Source of the DNA: Rubripirellula lacrimiformis
GTDB lineage: Bacteria > Planctomycetota > Planctomycetia > Pirellulales > Pirellulaceae
Direction of reading: 5' to 3'
Length of the DNA stretch: 64,000 nucleotides
Assembly: GCF_007741535.1 (NCBI RefSeq)
Contig: NZ_CP036525.1
Coordinates: forward strand, 6,076,001-6,140,000
Shown in pieces: positions 36,012-45,264 of this stretch; within the stretch, counting starts at the first letter, position 1; each line of letters starts with the position of its first letter. A model generated the notes under the pieces. It saw only the letters and a list, made by a program, of their open reading frames with translations, was not told the origin of the DNA and did not search any database. The position numbers were made by a program, and so were the translations under genes.

Positions 36012-37529
36012 ATGGAAAACCGCAAAACGCTCCTAGCCGCTGGCTTCCTCGCATTGATCGCTGCCGGTATCGGCTTTGCCGTCCGCGGTGGTTTGCTGGA
36101 CATTTGGTCCAACAAGTACGGCTTCACGATGACCGAATTGGGTCAGATCACCGGCGGCGGGCTACTGGGCTTCGGTCTGGTCATCCTGCTAGCCGGTTTG
36201 CTGGTGGACTGGATCGGCTACAAGCCGCTGATGTTGGCCGCGATGGGTTGCCACGTGGTTTCGGCCGTCCTGCTGTTCTCGGCCACGCCCGTGTTCAACG
36301 AGGCAGGGAAGGACGCGGTGTACATGATCCTGTTCTGGTCCGCATTTATCTTTGCGGTCGGAAACGGGATTTGCGAAGCGGTGATCAACCCGCTGACCGC
36401 CGCGTTGTTCCCCGAACAGAAGACTCACTACCTGAACATCCTGCACGCCGGTTGGCCTGCCGGTTTGGTGCTGGGCGGACTGATCGTATTCCTGAAGGAC
36501 AGTGTCGGTTGGGAAATTCTGCTGGCCACGTACCTGATCCCTACAGCGATCTACGGGTTCATTGCGATCAAGGAAAACTTCCCCAAGACGGACGCACAGT
36601 CGGGCAGTGTTTCCTATGGCGGCATGTTTGCACGATTGATGGTTCCCTTCTTCTTCATCCTGCTGATCGCCCATGCTTGTGTCGGCTATGTCGAACTGGG
36701 CACCGACAGCTGGATCAACAAGATCACCGGCGGCATTCTGAAGAGTGCCGCATTGGGGACTGCCTTGTTCATCTACACATCGCTACTGATGACCGGCTTG
36801 CGATTCTTTGCCGGACCGATCGTTCACAAGATCTCGTCGCTCGGTTTGTTGCTGGTCAGTGCCGTCATCGGTGCCAGCGGCCTGTATCTGATCAGCATTG
36901 GAAACAGCGTCCCGTTCATGTTCTTTGCCGCGACCGTTTACGGCATCGGCAAAACCTTCCTATGGCCAACCATGTTGGGTGTCGTGGGCGAACGGTTTCC
37001 CCAAAGTGCGACCATTGCGATGGCTTTGATGGGCTTTGTCGGAATGACCTCGGCCGGCCTGCTAGGCGGACCTGGCATCGGCTACAAACAGGATTACTTC
37101 GCTTCGCAGTACATCCAGGAAAACAATCCTGAAACCTTCGCTCGCGTGAAAGCACCGAACGAAAACAAGTTCTTGTTCTTCCCCGCCATCACCGGGATCG
37201 ACGGTGCCAAAGCCGGCATGATCTCCGACAACGGTGCCACCATCTTGTCGGATGTGGAAATCGCTGGCGACGCGATTGGCGACGAGAACTTCAAGGGATT
37301 GCGTGAACAAGCCGATTGGTGGAACAGCAACAAAGAGTACGCCGAAACCGACAAGGCGCCCGTCGCAGAGGCCACTTTGCACGGCAGCCGAATGGCGATT
37401 CGCGTCACCGCCCTGGTCCCGGTGGCGATGGCCGTCTTGTACCTGATCCTGCTGTTCTGTTTCAAAGCACCCAAGAATGGCAAGCACATCGACGCGCTTG
37501 GCGAACCGGCACCCGCTGCTGAAATGTAG
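36012..37529 (+). CDS. MFS transporter with a large loop before the last helix
   Basis: A protein of 505 residues with about twelve membrane segments. Early helices read LLAAGFLALIAAGIGFAVRG and GGGLLGFGLVILLAGLLVDW; the loop after helix two carries the MFS-like DWIGYKPLM. Between helices 11 and 12 lies a soluble insert of about 110 residues (from GIGYKQDYFASQY to ATLHGSRM). The substrate is unknown. ATG 36012 was chosen over the upstream start at 35961 because the extra 17 residues lie outside the fold. Confidence 0.85.
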   Translation: MENRKTLLAAGFLALIAAGIGFAVRGGLLDIWSNKYGFTMTELGQITGGGLLGFGLVILLAGLLVDWIGYKPLMLAAMGCHVVSAVLLFSATPVFNEAGKDAVYMILFWSAFIFAVGNGICEAVINPLTAALFPEQKTHYLNILHAGWPAGLVLGGLIVFLKDSVGWEILLATYLIPTAIYGFIAIKENFPKTDAQSGSVSYGGMFARLMVPFFFILLIAHACVGYVELGTDSWINKITGGILKSAALGTALFIYTSLLMTGLRFFAGPIVHKISSLGLLLVSAVIGASGLYLISIGNSVPFMFFAATVYGIGKTFLWPTMLGVVGERFPQSATIAMALMGFVGMTSAGLLGGPGIGYKQDYFASQYIQENNPETFARVKAPNENKFLFFPAITGIDGAKAGMISDNGATILSDVEIAGDAIGDENFKGLREQADWWNSNKEYAETDKAPVAEATLHGSRMAIRVTALVPVAMAVLYLILLFCFKAPKNGKHIDALGEPAPAAEM

Positions 37530-37547
37530 GCGGTGCCTGAAAGTCGA

Positions 37548-37567
37548 TGGCCTGGTTTGCCAGGCCA
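37548..37567 (+). terminator. Short hairpin after the MFS gene
   Basis: TGGCCTGG and CCAGGCCA form a perfect 8-bp stem with a TTTG loop. There is no T-run, so this is at best a weak or bidirectional terminator between convergent genes. Confidence 0.35.
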
Positions 37568-37582
37568 CCGGCTTGATGGGTT

Positions 37583-37981
37583 CTAGGATCGAACGATCGC
37601 GATGATCTGGTCGACGGCCAGACGCAGCGATCGAGCGGCCATCACAAAATTGGTGTGCCCGCTAACCTCGGGTTGAATCTCTTCGTACAACTCGGTCGCC
37701 CGTTTCAGGCGGCCGAGTTTTTTCTTGGCCATCTTCATGTACACCGCCGGATCGTCAACATCGTCGACCGGCCCAACGGCCAAAATGAAGTCGTACAGAT
37801 CGCGGACGACGTCGCGCAAATCTTCGTCCTCTTCCGCTTCGTCGGCATGCTTCAAAAACGTCCGGACCATCCATATATGAGCGATCTGTTGATCAATCGC
37901 TCGGATCTTCTGCATCCGGTCTGCCGTCGCTTCACCGCCTATCTTCGGTTCACTGCTGGGCGGTCCGGTTGGATCGTCCAT
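37583..37981 (-). CDS. Conserved-looking hypothetical, helical acidic protein
   Basis: Not recognised. It has 132 residues, no signal peptide or membrane segment, and an acidic middle (HADEAEEDEDLRDVVRDLYD) with helical blocks on both sides (KMAKKKLGRLKRATELYEEI; AARSLRLAVDQIIAIVR). ATG 37981 overlaps the stop of the preceding gene by one base (TGATG), so it is probably a real, co-translated gene. Confidence 0.65.
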   Translation of the reverse strand: MDDPTGPPSSEPKIGGEATADRMQKIRAIDQQIAHIWMVRTFLKHADEAEEDEDLRDVVRDLYDFILAVGPVDDVDDPAVYMKMAKKKLGRLKRATELYEEIQPEVSGHTNFVMAARSLRLAVDQIIAIVRS

Positions 37982-38565
37982 CAAACCGTATCGTCGGCAA
38001 CAGCGGGCGTGGCAGTGACAGCCTCGGTCACTGTATCGCTAACGGCGGCATCGGCTTTCGGCTTCGTCGGTGCGTGACCGTGTGGCGTGTTCATCGCGGT
38101 CAAGACAACCCCGACCAAAGTCAGCCCCATCCCAACCCATAGCATCGGACTGGTCGACGCGACGCCGTGCAGTCGCAGAACCGAAACGATCGCCGTGACG
38201 GTCACCGCACCGCCAAACACGATCGGCATCACCAACAGAGCATTGCCCTTGCTGGTCATCATCGCAGTGGTCAAGCAAACGGCGCCGAAGGCGCCCAAAG
38301 TGCCGGCCAAAAACCCCCACTTCATCGTCGGGTAGTACACGCCGGTGTAGCTGAACGAATCACCTTTGGCGGCCATCATCAGCAATCCACCAACGATCGC
38401 GATGACCAAGTAGGCGATTCCGATGAACACATACGGCTTGAACGGTGACCACAGCGGTGCCCCGTCGACTCGAGGCGCCGCGGCGTTGCCGATGGTGGGT
38501 CCATAACAGCCCCAGAAAATGGCAGTGCCGAGTGCAAAGAGGATAGGAATCAACATTTTGTTCAT
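37981..38565 (-). CDS. Small multi-pass membrane protein, half-DMT-like
   Basis: A protein of 194 residues with about five membrane segments: IPILFALGTAIFWGCYGPT, VFIGIAYLVIAIVGGLLMM, GFLAGTLGAFGAVCLTTAMM, LLVMPIVFGGAVTVTAIVSV and MLWVGMGLTLVGVVLTAM. The layout is like one half of an EamA/DMT transporter. It ends with an Ala/Thr/Val-rich tail. It is coupled to the hypothetical gene downstream. The substrate is unknown. Confidence 0.65.
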   Translation of the reverse strand: MNKMLIPILFALGTAIFWGCYGPTIGNAAAPRVDGAPLWSPFKPYVFIGIAYLVIAIVGGLLMMAAKGDSFSYTGVYYPTMKWGFLAGTLGAFGAVCLTTAMMTSKGNALLVMPIVFGGAVTVTAIVSVLRLHGVASTSPMLWVGMGLTLVGVVLTAMNTPHGHAPTKPKADAAVSDTVTEAVTATPAVADDTV

Positions 38566-38752
38566 GTAGCTCTCTAGTGGAGGGTTCGGGGGGAAGCAGG
38601 GACGCCGTGGAGCAAACGCGAATGGGGCCGGGCCAGGAGTGCTGTGCTAAAGCCAGGAAGCAAGCCGCATTCGATTGATACTGTGGTGCCAAAGGGGTTC
38701 GGCATCAGGGGACTGCCCCGGTACCGTCGCCGGATCCATTCGCCGCTGTGGA

Positions 38753-39844
38753 TCAAACGTTGAACAAGAAGTGACAGATATCGCCGTCTTTCATGACATA
38801 CGTTTTGCCTTCGACTCGTAGTTTACCGGCCTGGCGAATTTCCTTTTCGGATTTGTACGTTTCCAGGTCCTCCAGCGTGTAAACCTCACAGCGAATGAAG
38901 CCGCGTTCGAAATCGCTGTGGATCACACCGGCCGCTTGTGGGGCAGTGGCACCCTTAGGAATGGTCCAGGCGCGAACTTCCTTTTCGCCAGCCGTGAAAT
39001 AGCTTTCCAGCCCCAGGGTTTGGTAGGCGCCGCGGGCGATCGTGTGCAGAGCGGGCTGTTCCAGCCCGACTTCGGCCAACATTTCGCTGCGATCCGGTTC
39101 GTCCAGTTCGGCAAGTTCAGATTCCAGTTTGGCACACACGCAGACCACGTCAGCGCCGACTTTGGACGCCTGTTGGCGAACCTTGTCGACCAACGGATCT
39201 TTGCCTTCCAAGTCGTTTTCGCTGACGTTGGCGACGTACAGAACCGGTTTTGCCGACATCAATCCGTAACTGGAAATAGCGACTCGTTGGGCTTCGATCA
39301 GTTCCAACGTCCGCAGCGGCTGGTCCGTTGCAAGGTGTTCGTTGCAGGCCTTGATCGCCTCGACACGCAATTTGGCATCCTTGTCACCGCCGCGAGCCAT
39401 CTTTTCGGCCTTTGGCAACGCATTTTCCAGCGTCTGGATATCCGCCAACATCAGTTCGGTTTCGATGGTCTCCATATCGGCCAACGGATCGACCGTGCCC
39501 GAGACGTGAATCACATCGGGATCATCAAAGCAGCGGACCACTTGGACGATGGCGTCGACTTGGCGGATGTGGCTCAGAAATTTGTTCCCAAGACCTTCCC
39601 CCTCGCTGGCACCTTTGACGATCCCTGCGATATCGACCAATTTCAGGACGGCGGGAATCGTCTTCTGAGGGACGATGTATTGGGTGATTCGGCTAAGCCG
39701 ATCATCCGGAACACTGACGATCCCCTCATTGGGTTCGATCGTACAGAACGGATAATTCTCGCTCTGGGCCGCCTTCGATTGGGTCAAGGCGTTAAACAGT
39801 GTGCTCTTACCAACGTTGGGCAAGCCGACGATACCAGCTTCCAT
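38753..39844 (-). CDS. ychF: Redox-responsive ATPase/GTPase YchF
   Basis: A protein of 363 residues, the normal YchF length. P-loop [17 protein letters not shown] at residues 4-20, [13 protein letters not shown], the G3 region [19 protein letters not shown], then a TGS domain at the C terminus ([31 protein letters not shown]). YchF (Ola1) prefers ATP and binds ribosomes. The frame is open upstream to 40267 through the repeat region, but MEAGIVGLP at 39844 is the family start. Confidence 0.96.
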   Translation of the reverse strand: MEAGIVGLPNVGKSTLFNALTQSKAAQSENYPFCTIEPNEGIVSVPDDRLSRITQYIVPQKTIPAVLKLVDIAGIVKGASEGEGLGNKFLSHIRQVDAIVQVVRCFDDPDVIHVSGTVDPLADMETIETELMLADIQTLENALPKAEKMARGGDKDAKLRVEAIKACNEHLATDQPLRTLELIEAQRVAISSYGLMSAKPVLYVANVSENDLEGKDPLVDKVRQQASKVGADVVCVCAKLESELAELDEPDRSEMLAEVGLEQPALHTIARGAYQTLGLESYFTAGEKEVRAWTIPKGATAPQAAGVIHSDFERGFIRCEVYTLEDLETYKSEKEIRQAGKLRVEGKTYVMKDGDICHFLFNV

Positions 39845-40092
39845 GGAGCTTTCTTGAAACAGGGGAGGTGGGGAATACCTGAGTGGCTCAAAATCGTAAC
39901 AGCCCGCCCGGTCGGCACGAAGGGCAGGCACCAGCCGCCCCAATCCCAAACCAAGTTCCCACGTCCACACAGGCCACCCTCCAGCCCACGCACGCTCCCC
40001 TCTGGCCCACGATCGCTCCCCTCCGCGGCCCACGCACGCTCCCCTCCTGTCCACGCACGCTCCCCTCCTGTCCACATGCTCTCCCTTCACCA

Positions 40093-40240
40093 AGCGGGCT
40101 CCCCTCTGGCCTACGCGGGCTCCCCTCTCCCCCACGCGGGCTCCCCTCTCCCCCACGCGGGCTCCCCTCTCCCCCAGAATTCCAAGCAAGTAATGCTTGC
40201 TAGGAATTCTGGGGGAGAGGGGCCGGGGGTGAGGGGGCCC
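40093..40240. repeat. C-rich tandem repeat and 20-bp-arm hairpin
   Basis: Several copies of a roughly 20-bp unit (GGGCTCCCCTCTCCCCCACGC type) lead into a hairpin. The arms are CCCCTCTCCCCCAGAATTCC (40164-40183) and GGAATTCTGGGGGAGAGGGG (40203-40222). GGCCGGGGGTGAGGGGG follows. The rest of the gap from 39845 to 40280 is C-rich, low-complexity sequence made of similar looser repeats, with no gene. Related elements lie at 46883-46939. Confidence 0.9.
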
Positions 40241-40280
40241 AAAAACAACCCCAAAAGCCCCCATCATCGATCAACCCAAA

Positions 40281-41336
40281 TCACCCCCAACGGTCAATCG
40301 ACTGCGAAACCGCCGGCTGTTCCCATTGCCCACTGTCGGCGGATCGGTACATCGCTTCCTGGACCGCTAGCGAACGCAGATAGCTTGCACCGTCGGTTTC
40401 AAAAGGTTTGTCGGATGCCAGGCTGTTCACAAAATGCTGCTGGGTGGCCAGCACACAGTCCCCGGCAAACCCTGCCGTGCTCGGCGAATACGGATGGTCT
40501 CGTTCGGCTTTGCCCAGCATTTGGATCGTCAGGCGGCCATCGTCGTACAGCCGGATGGTGCCCTTATCCGCTTCGACCATCACTTCGCCAAAGGTGTACC
40601 GCGGATTTTCGGCCAGCGATTCGTTGTACCGATTGGCGTCGTAGTGCCCCAATCCGCCCTCTTCGAATTCCATGATCGCGATCGCCGTGTCTTCGCCAGC
40701 GATCACGTGATTCAGTTTCCTTGTCACGCACCAGACCCGACGAATTTCGCCACCCAGGTACCGAAACGTGTCGATGGTGTGGATCCCAGCTTCGTGGATC
40801 AGGAACCGCTTCATCGTCTGGAAGTACGGCTGGCGAGCCAGGTAGGCGTCATCGCCGTGACCGTCACCCGCTCGATTGCGGTGGCTGATGGTGTGCAATC
40901 GGTGTCCGATCGTACCGGCATCCAGCATCCGCTTGATCTCTCGGTACCAAGGTTGAAATCGAAAGTTCTCGTGAACCATCAAGCGCACGCGGGATCGCAG
41001 CGCTGTTTCGACAATCGCCTTGGCTTCATCGAAGCTTGGGGCCAGTGGTTTCTGGCAAATCATCGGCAACCCTTTTTTCGCCACATCGGTGACGATGCCG
41101 AGGTGGGTGTCGGGACGCGTGATGATGTCCACGAAATCGACCTCGCATTGTTCCAGCATTTCGCGGTGATCGGTGAACGCCTGCGGGATCTTGTACTGTG
41201 CCGAAACGCTGTTGCCTCGCCCTGCGTCAATGTCGCAACAGGCGACCATTTCCACGCCGTCGATTCGCGACCAGGCGTCGTAGTGAAAGTGGCTGAAGTA
41301 ACCAGCGCCGATCACGGCGCCTCGAAGCTTCGTCAT
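40281..41336 (-). CDS. Gfo/Idh/MocA family oxidoreductase
   Basis: A protein of 351 residues. The N-terminal Rossmann part reads GAVIGAGYFSHFHYDAW and ACCDIDAGR; the conserved EKP-type motif appears as ICQKPLAPS. The C-terminal alpha/beta part holds HEAGIHTIDTFRYLGG. These NAD(P)-dependent enzymes oxidise or reduce sugars and inositols. It follows an MFS transporter and an isopropylmalate-dehydrogenase-like gene, so it probably works in the breakdown of one imported acid or sugar. Confidence 0.9.
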   Translation of the reverse strand: MTKLRGAVIGAGYFSHFHYDAWSRIDGVEMVACCDIDAGRGNSVSAQYKIPQAFTDHREMLEQCEVDFVDIITRPDTHLGIVTDVAKKGLPMICQKPLAPSFDEAKAIVETALRSRVRLMVHENFRFQPWYREIKRMLDAGTIGHRLHTISHRNRAGDGHGDDAYLARQPYFQTMKRFLIHEAGIHTIDTFRYLGGEIRRVWCVTRKLNHVIAGEDTAIAIMEFEEGGLGHYDANRYNESLAENPRYTFGEVMVEADKGTIRLYDDGRLTIQMLGKAERDHPYSPSTAGFAGDCVLATQQHFVNSLASDKPFETDGASYLRSLAVQEAMYRSADSGQWEQPAVSQSIDRWG

Positions 41337-41437
41337 CAGAGATGTTTCCCAAGGAAAGGTCGAACGGTTGGCGCTCGCAGAGGTTCCGTTTCCGTCCCCC
41401 GCTTATCGACGGCGACGGTCGCCATCGCCAGCGCCGA

Positions 41438-42721
41438 TCAATTCACTGTGCGGACTTCGTCTGCCATTTCGACGTCGGGTCGAATTCGAAACCACATAAA
41501 GATCGCCACGACGTTCAGTCCCGATGCAATGTAGAAGAACGGTTCGTGAGTCCCCGTCCAACGGTACAGGTAGGGGAACGCAAGCGAAGTGCAGAACGCA
41601 CCCAAGTTGCCAACCATGTTCATCGCGCCCGAAACGGCGCCTGCACTCTTCCCACCGATGTCCATGCACGTCGACCAGGACGGACTCAAAATCATATCAG
41701 CACCGAAAATCGCCACGCTCATGGCCGCCACCGCGGTGACCGGAGTATTCATGTTGATGCATGCTGACATGCCGATCGCCGAAAGCACGAACCCAATTGC
41801 CGCGGGAATCCTGCGTGATGCTTGCCAGCGTCCCCGGCTGTACAACCGGTCCACCGTGAACCCGGCGATCCAGTTGCCCACGACACCGCACAACAACGGC
41901 ACCGCGGCGTACAGCGCAGTCTGGTCCTTGGTCAGCGAAAAGGTTTCTTTCAGGTAAGGAAAAAACCAGGTCACGGTAAAGAAAAACGTGAAGTTGTGGG
42001 CCACATACTGGAACATCAACATCAGCATGTTGGGCGAACGCAACATTTCCGCAAATCGGATCGGCGCCTGTTCCGCGGTGGCCGTTTCGCCTTGCTTTTT
42101 GGCGGGATCGCGTGAATTGACAATGTAATCCCGTTCCCGCTCGGTCACCGCAAAGTGCGTTTCGGGGCTGTCACGAAACAGGAAAAACCACGTGGCGGCA
42201 AAGGCGATGCCGACCGCACCAAAGAAATAAAACGTCTGCTCCCAGCCGCCCAAGGCACTCATCAACCACACTACGCCGGGCATCGCCAAGGCCGCGCCAA
42301 GTCGCCCGCCCGAAAAACTGATCGAATTGGTGATGCCACGTTCGTTCATCGGCAACCACTGCGTGAACGCGCGGGCCAGTGTTGGGTACCCGCCGGCTTC
42401 CCCCATCCCAAACAGAAACCGCAAACCGATCATCGCCGTCCAACCGCGCACGACACCGGTCAGCGCCGTGAACAACGACCACATCAAGCACACCACCGTC
42501 ATCACGACTCGCGGTCCGTATCGATCCGCCAGCTTTCCGCTGGGGACTTGAAACAGCGCGTAGCCGAGCGAAAACGCCGCCATCACCCAGCCCATTTGCC
42601 GGTCGTCGAACCCAAGGTCCGTCGCAATGTCGCTTTTGGCGGCCGAGATGCAGGCACGGTCGACCCACATCAGGACCGAGACGAAGAACGCCCCAAGGAT
42701 CAGAAAGAATCGAATCGGCAT
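41438..42721 (-). CDS. MFS transporter, anion:cation symporter type
   Basis: A protein of 427 residues with twelve membrane segments. The start MPIRFFLILGAFFVSVLMWVD, SLGYALFQVPSGKLADRYGP and MGEAGGYPTLARAFTQW are typical of the ACS group, which takes up hexuronates, phthalates and similar organic anions. ATG 42721 has GGGAAAA upstream. It lies 20 bp after the isopropylmalate-dehydrogenase-like gene, so the two are likely one transcript. Confidence 0.88.
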   Translation of the reverse strand: MPIRFFLILGAFFVSVLMWVDRACISAAKSDIATDLGFDDRQMGWVMAAFSLGYALFQVPSGKLADRYGPRVVMTVVCLMWSLFTALTGVVRGWTAMIGLRFLFGMGEAGGYPTLARAFTQWLPMNERGITNSISFSGGRLGAALAMPGVVWLMSALGGWEQTFYFFGAVGIAFAATWFFLFRDSPETHFAVTERERDYIVNSRDPAKKQGETATAEQAPIRFAEMLRSPNMLMLMFQYVAHNFTFFFTVTWFFPYLKETFSLTKDQTALYAAVPLLCGVVGNWIAGFTVDRLYSRGRWQASRRIPAAIGFVLSAIGMSACINMNTPVTAVAAMSVAIFGADMILSPSWSTCMDIGGKSAGAVSGAMNMVGNLGAFCTSLAFPYLYRWTGTHEPFFYIASGLNVVAIFMWFRIRPDVEMADEVRTVN

Positions 42722-42741
42722 GTTTTCCCTGACGTGTGAGC

Positions 42742-43806
42742 TCAAATCGCTTTCAGAATTTCGTCCGTGATCTCGGTCGTCGATAGCTTGCCGCCCATGT
42801 CGGGAGTCCGCTTGGCGGGATCCGCCAACACCTTCGCCACCGCGTCATCGATCATTTTCGCCCCACGTTTGCATTCGGGATGGTCCAACCAATCCAACAT
42901 CATCGCCGCCGATAGATGCATCGCGATGGGATTGGCCACACCTAGGCCGGCGATGTCAGGTGCCGATCCATGCGACGGCTGGAAGACCGCCGCGGTGGCG
43001 CCGATGTCACCTGATGGCGCCATCCCCATGCCGCCAACCAAGCCGGCCGCCAGATCGCTCAGGATGTCGCCGAACATGTTTTCGGTCACCATCACGTCGA
43101 ATCGCTGTGGGTCGCGAACCAGGAACAAGGCGCTGGCATCGACATAGCAGTGGTCCGCGGTGATGTCGGGAAATTCCGCAGCCACTTCGTCGAACACTTT
43201 GCGAAAGAAAACCATCGACGACAACACGTTGGCTTTGTCGATCAACGTGACTTTCTTTTTGCCGCCGCGTTTGCGAGCGATCTCGAATGCCAAGCGGCAA
43301 ACTCGCAACGTGCAGTCTCGCGAAATTCGCATCGTATCGAAGGCCTCGTCGGCATCCGGATCCAAGACCGCATCGCGACCGTAGAACAGTCCTTCGGTGC
43401 TTTCCCGGACCAACACAAAATCAATCTCGCCGGCCGCGTAGCCCTTCAGCGGCGTGTCGGCTTCGTTGAACAACCGGATCGGGCGCACGCCACCGTACAG
43501 CCCTAGCCGCTCGCGAAGGTCCAACTGCGGCGCGATTTCTTTTCCGTTCGGGTAGCGGACATTGGGCAGCCCCATCGCACCCAACAGCACCGCGTCGGAC
43601 GACTGGCAGGCGGCGAACGTGGTATCCGGCAGGGCATTGCCGCTGACCCGGTACTCGCCGACGCCAACATGGTGATTTTCAAAATCGAACGTTACATTGT
43701 TCAGTCGAGATTCGATTTCGCGCAGCACTCGGACCGATTGGTCACAGACCTCGGGACCGATCCCGTCGCCGCCCAGGACCGCAATTCGAAAAGTACGTGT
43801 GCTCAT
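42742..43806 (-). CDS. Isocitrate/isopropylmalate dehydrogenase family enzyme
   Basis: A protein of 354 residues. Motifs: VLGGDGIGPEV, LRERLGLYGGVRPI with the substrate arginines, VRESTEGLFYGR, TLIDKANVL with the catalytic Lys, NMFGDILSDLAAGL with metal-binding Asp and HGSAPDIAGLGVANPIA. The family covers isopropylmalate, tartrate and related beta-decarboxylating dehydrogenases. No leu genes adjoin; the neighbours are an organic-anion MFS transporter and a Gfo/Idh/MocA enzyme, so tartrate or another hydroxy acid is a better guess than leucine synthesis. Confidence 0.88.
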   Translation of the reverse strand: MSTRTFRIAVLGGDGIGPEVCDQSVRVLREIESRLNNVTFDFENHHVGVGEYRVSGNALPDTTFAACQSSDAVLLGAMGLPNVRYPNGKEIAPQLDLRERLGLYGGVRPIRLFNEADTPLKGYAAGEIDFVLVRESTEGLFYGRDAVLDPDADEAFDTMRISRDCTLRVCRLAFEIARKRGGKKKVTLIDKANVLSSMVFFRKVFDEVAAEFPDITADHCYVDASALFLVRDPQRFDVMVTENMFGDILSDLAAGLVGGMGMAPSGDIGATAAVFQPSHGSAPDIAGLGVANPIAMHLSAAMMLDWLDHPECKRGAKMIDDAVAKVLADPAKRTPDMGGKLSTTEITDEILKAI

Positions 43807-43926
43807 CAGTTCTCGTCTGCCTGGCGTGCTGCATGGGAAACATTGGCGACGATCCAGGTCAGGAAAGCTTTTGGTGAAGCCCCCGGATCGTCCGCAATCA
43901 GAAAGTCAGCCGCGTATGTTAGCGGA

Positions 43927-44997
43927 TCAGGCGTCCGTCGTTGGTGGGCTGACCTGGGCGGAGCCATGATTTTCGCGAGGTTGCCGTTGAGGCCACAGTG
44001 CGATCACGTTGGCTGCCAGGATTAGGACACCCCCGAATATCAACGGCCAGCTGAACGTTTCGTTCTGATAGCCGATCGCGCAATAGGTCGCCATCAACCC
44101 CGGCAGGATCATCGCCCACGTCGATGCAAAGAACGGTTCGCAGGTGTAGATCACCGCGGCCTGCCCAGCCGAAAGGTACGGTTGGAACTTGTTCATCCAG
44201 GCGAAAGCCAACAACGATGGGAAGATCCCCAACAACCCGATCAGCCCGATGAACTCGGGCGATATCGCCAAACTGGTCCATGCTGCTTCGCCGGTCGCTT
44301 CCGGAACATGCGGTGACAGAATGGCAAAGGTGACGCCTGCCATCAGCACCACTGATCCAAACATCGTTGGCGTAAGCGCGATCGATTCATATCGTTTGCC
44401 TAGGTAGTCAACCATCATGATTTGGCCACTGAAGAACAACGCCCCCAAGATTGTCAGCGTGTCACCGCGGGTCCAGCGCTGCAGCGCGTCCGACGCGATC
44501 GAAACACCACTGCGATCGACGACCACGATTTCCGTTAGCACGGCGACGCCCGCCATCGCGATCGCCACACCGACCATCACCGTCGTCCGTGGCAGTCGCC
44601 CTCGGATCAGTGTCGCCATCACGGGAGTGAAGACGACCGCCATGCTGGTCAGGAAACCACTGCGGGACGCGGGGATCGTCCCCAACGCGACCACCTGCAG
44701 CAACAACCCGGAAAAGAAGAAAAAACCGATCGCCAGTCCGCCCCAAACATGCACCATTCGGATGCGCGCCATAACGCGGTGGAAGACGATCGAAAACATG
44801 ATCAGGGCCAATCCGAATCGGATCCCGATCATCCAGGCAGCCGACGACGCTCGCAGCCAGATCGTCGCGGTGTGTTCGGTGACGCCAAAGTGTTGGTCAA
44901 TCTGTAGGTTCAATCCTTTCATCACCGGAAAGGTCATTCCCCAAAGCGCATTGACGACGATCAGAACCAGGATCGCACGGCGGGTTTGAGCGTTCAT
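43927..44997 (-). CDS. DMT/EamA family transporter
   Basis: A protein of 356 residues with about ten membrane segments in two EamA repeats (LVLIVVNALWGMTFPVMKG at the start; SLLAFAWMNKFQPYLSAGQA in the second repeat). Such proteins move amino acids, nucleotide sugars or other metabolites. It lies 120 bp upstream of the isopropylmalate-dehydrogenase-like gene on the same strand. ATG 44997 begins the first helix; the longer frame to 45138 adds no domain. Confidence 0.85.
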   Translation of the reverse strand: MNAQTRRAILVLIVVNALWGMTFPVMKGLNLQIDQHFGVTEHTATIWLRASSAAWMIGIRFGLALIMFSIVFHRVMARIRMVHVWGGLAIGFFFFSGLLLQVVALGTIPASRSGFLTSMAVVFTPVMATLIRGRLPRTTVMVGVAIAMAGVAVLTEIVVVDRSGVSIASDALQRWTRGDTLTILGALFFSGQIMMVDYLGKRYESIALTPTMFGSVVLMAGVTFAILSPHVPEATGEAAWTSLAISPEFIGLIGLLGIFPSLLAFAWMNKFQPYLSAGQAAVIYTCEPFFASTWAMILPGLMATYCAIGYQNETFSWPLIFGGVLILAANVIALWPQRQPRENHGSAQVSPPTTDA

Positions 44998-45264
44998 TCC
45001 ATTGCCGCTGGTGGGCAACGGATGGGCGGCAGCTCCACTCGCGTTGATTCCGGAGGATTCCAAGGGAAAGGACTTTCGTAAATGAAAGAGGAAGGGAAAC
45101 GTGGAAAGGGGGTCGCGGACATCGGCATTGCCCGGCATCCCATCGCGTGATTCCCGGGCAAACAGAGTCGCCGCGCCGGCGACGCTTCGTCGTGAGATTC
45201 GCCAGAATTCGTGACCGCAACGGTGGCTGGGGAATCCAGGCGAATCCCCCGGACCATCTTCATT

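Noticed and set aside
38918-40675. 585-residue plus-strand frame
   Set aside because: It is the antisense shadow of ychF plus the C-rich repeat region.
42742-43806. leuB of leucine synthesis
   Set aside because: No leuA, leuC or leuD nearby; the neighbours are a transporter and a sugar-type oxidoreductase.
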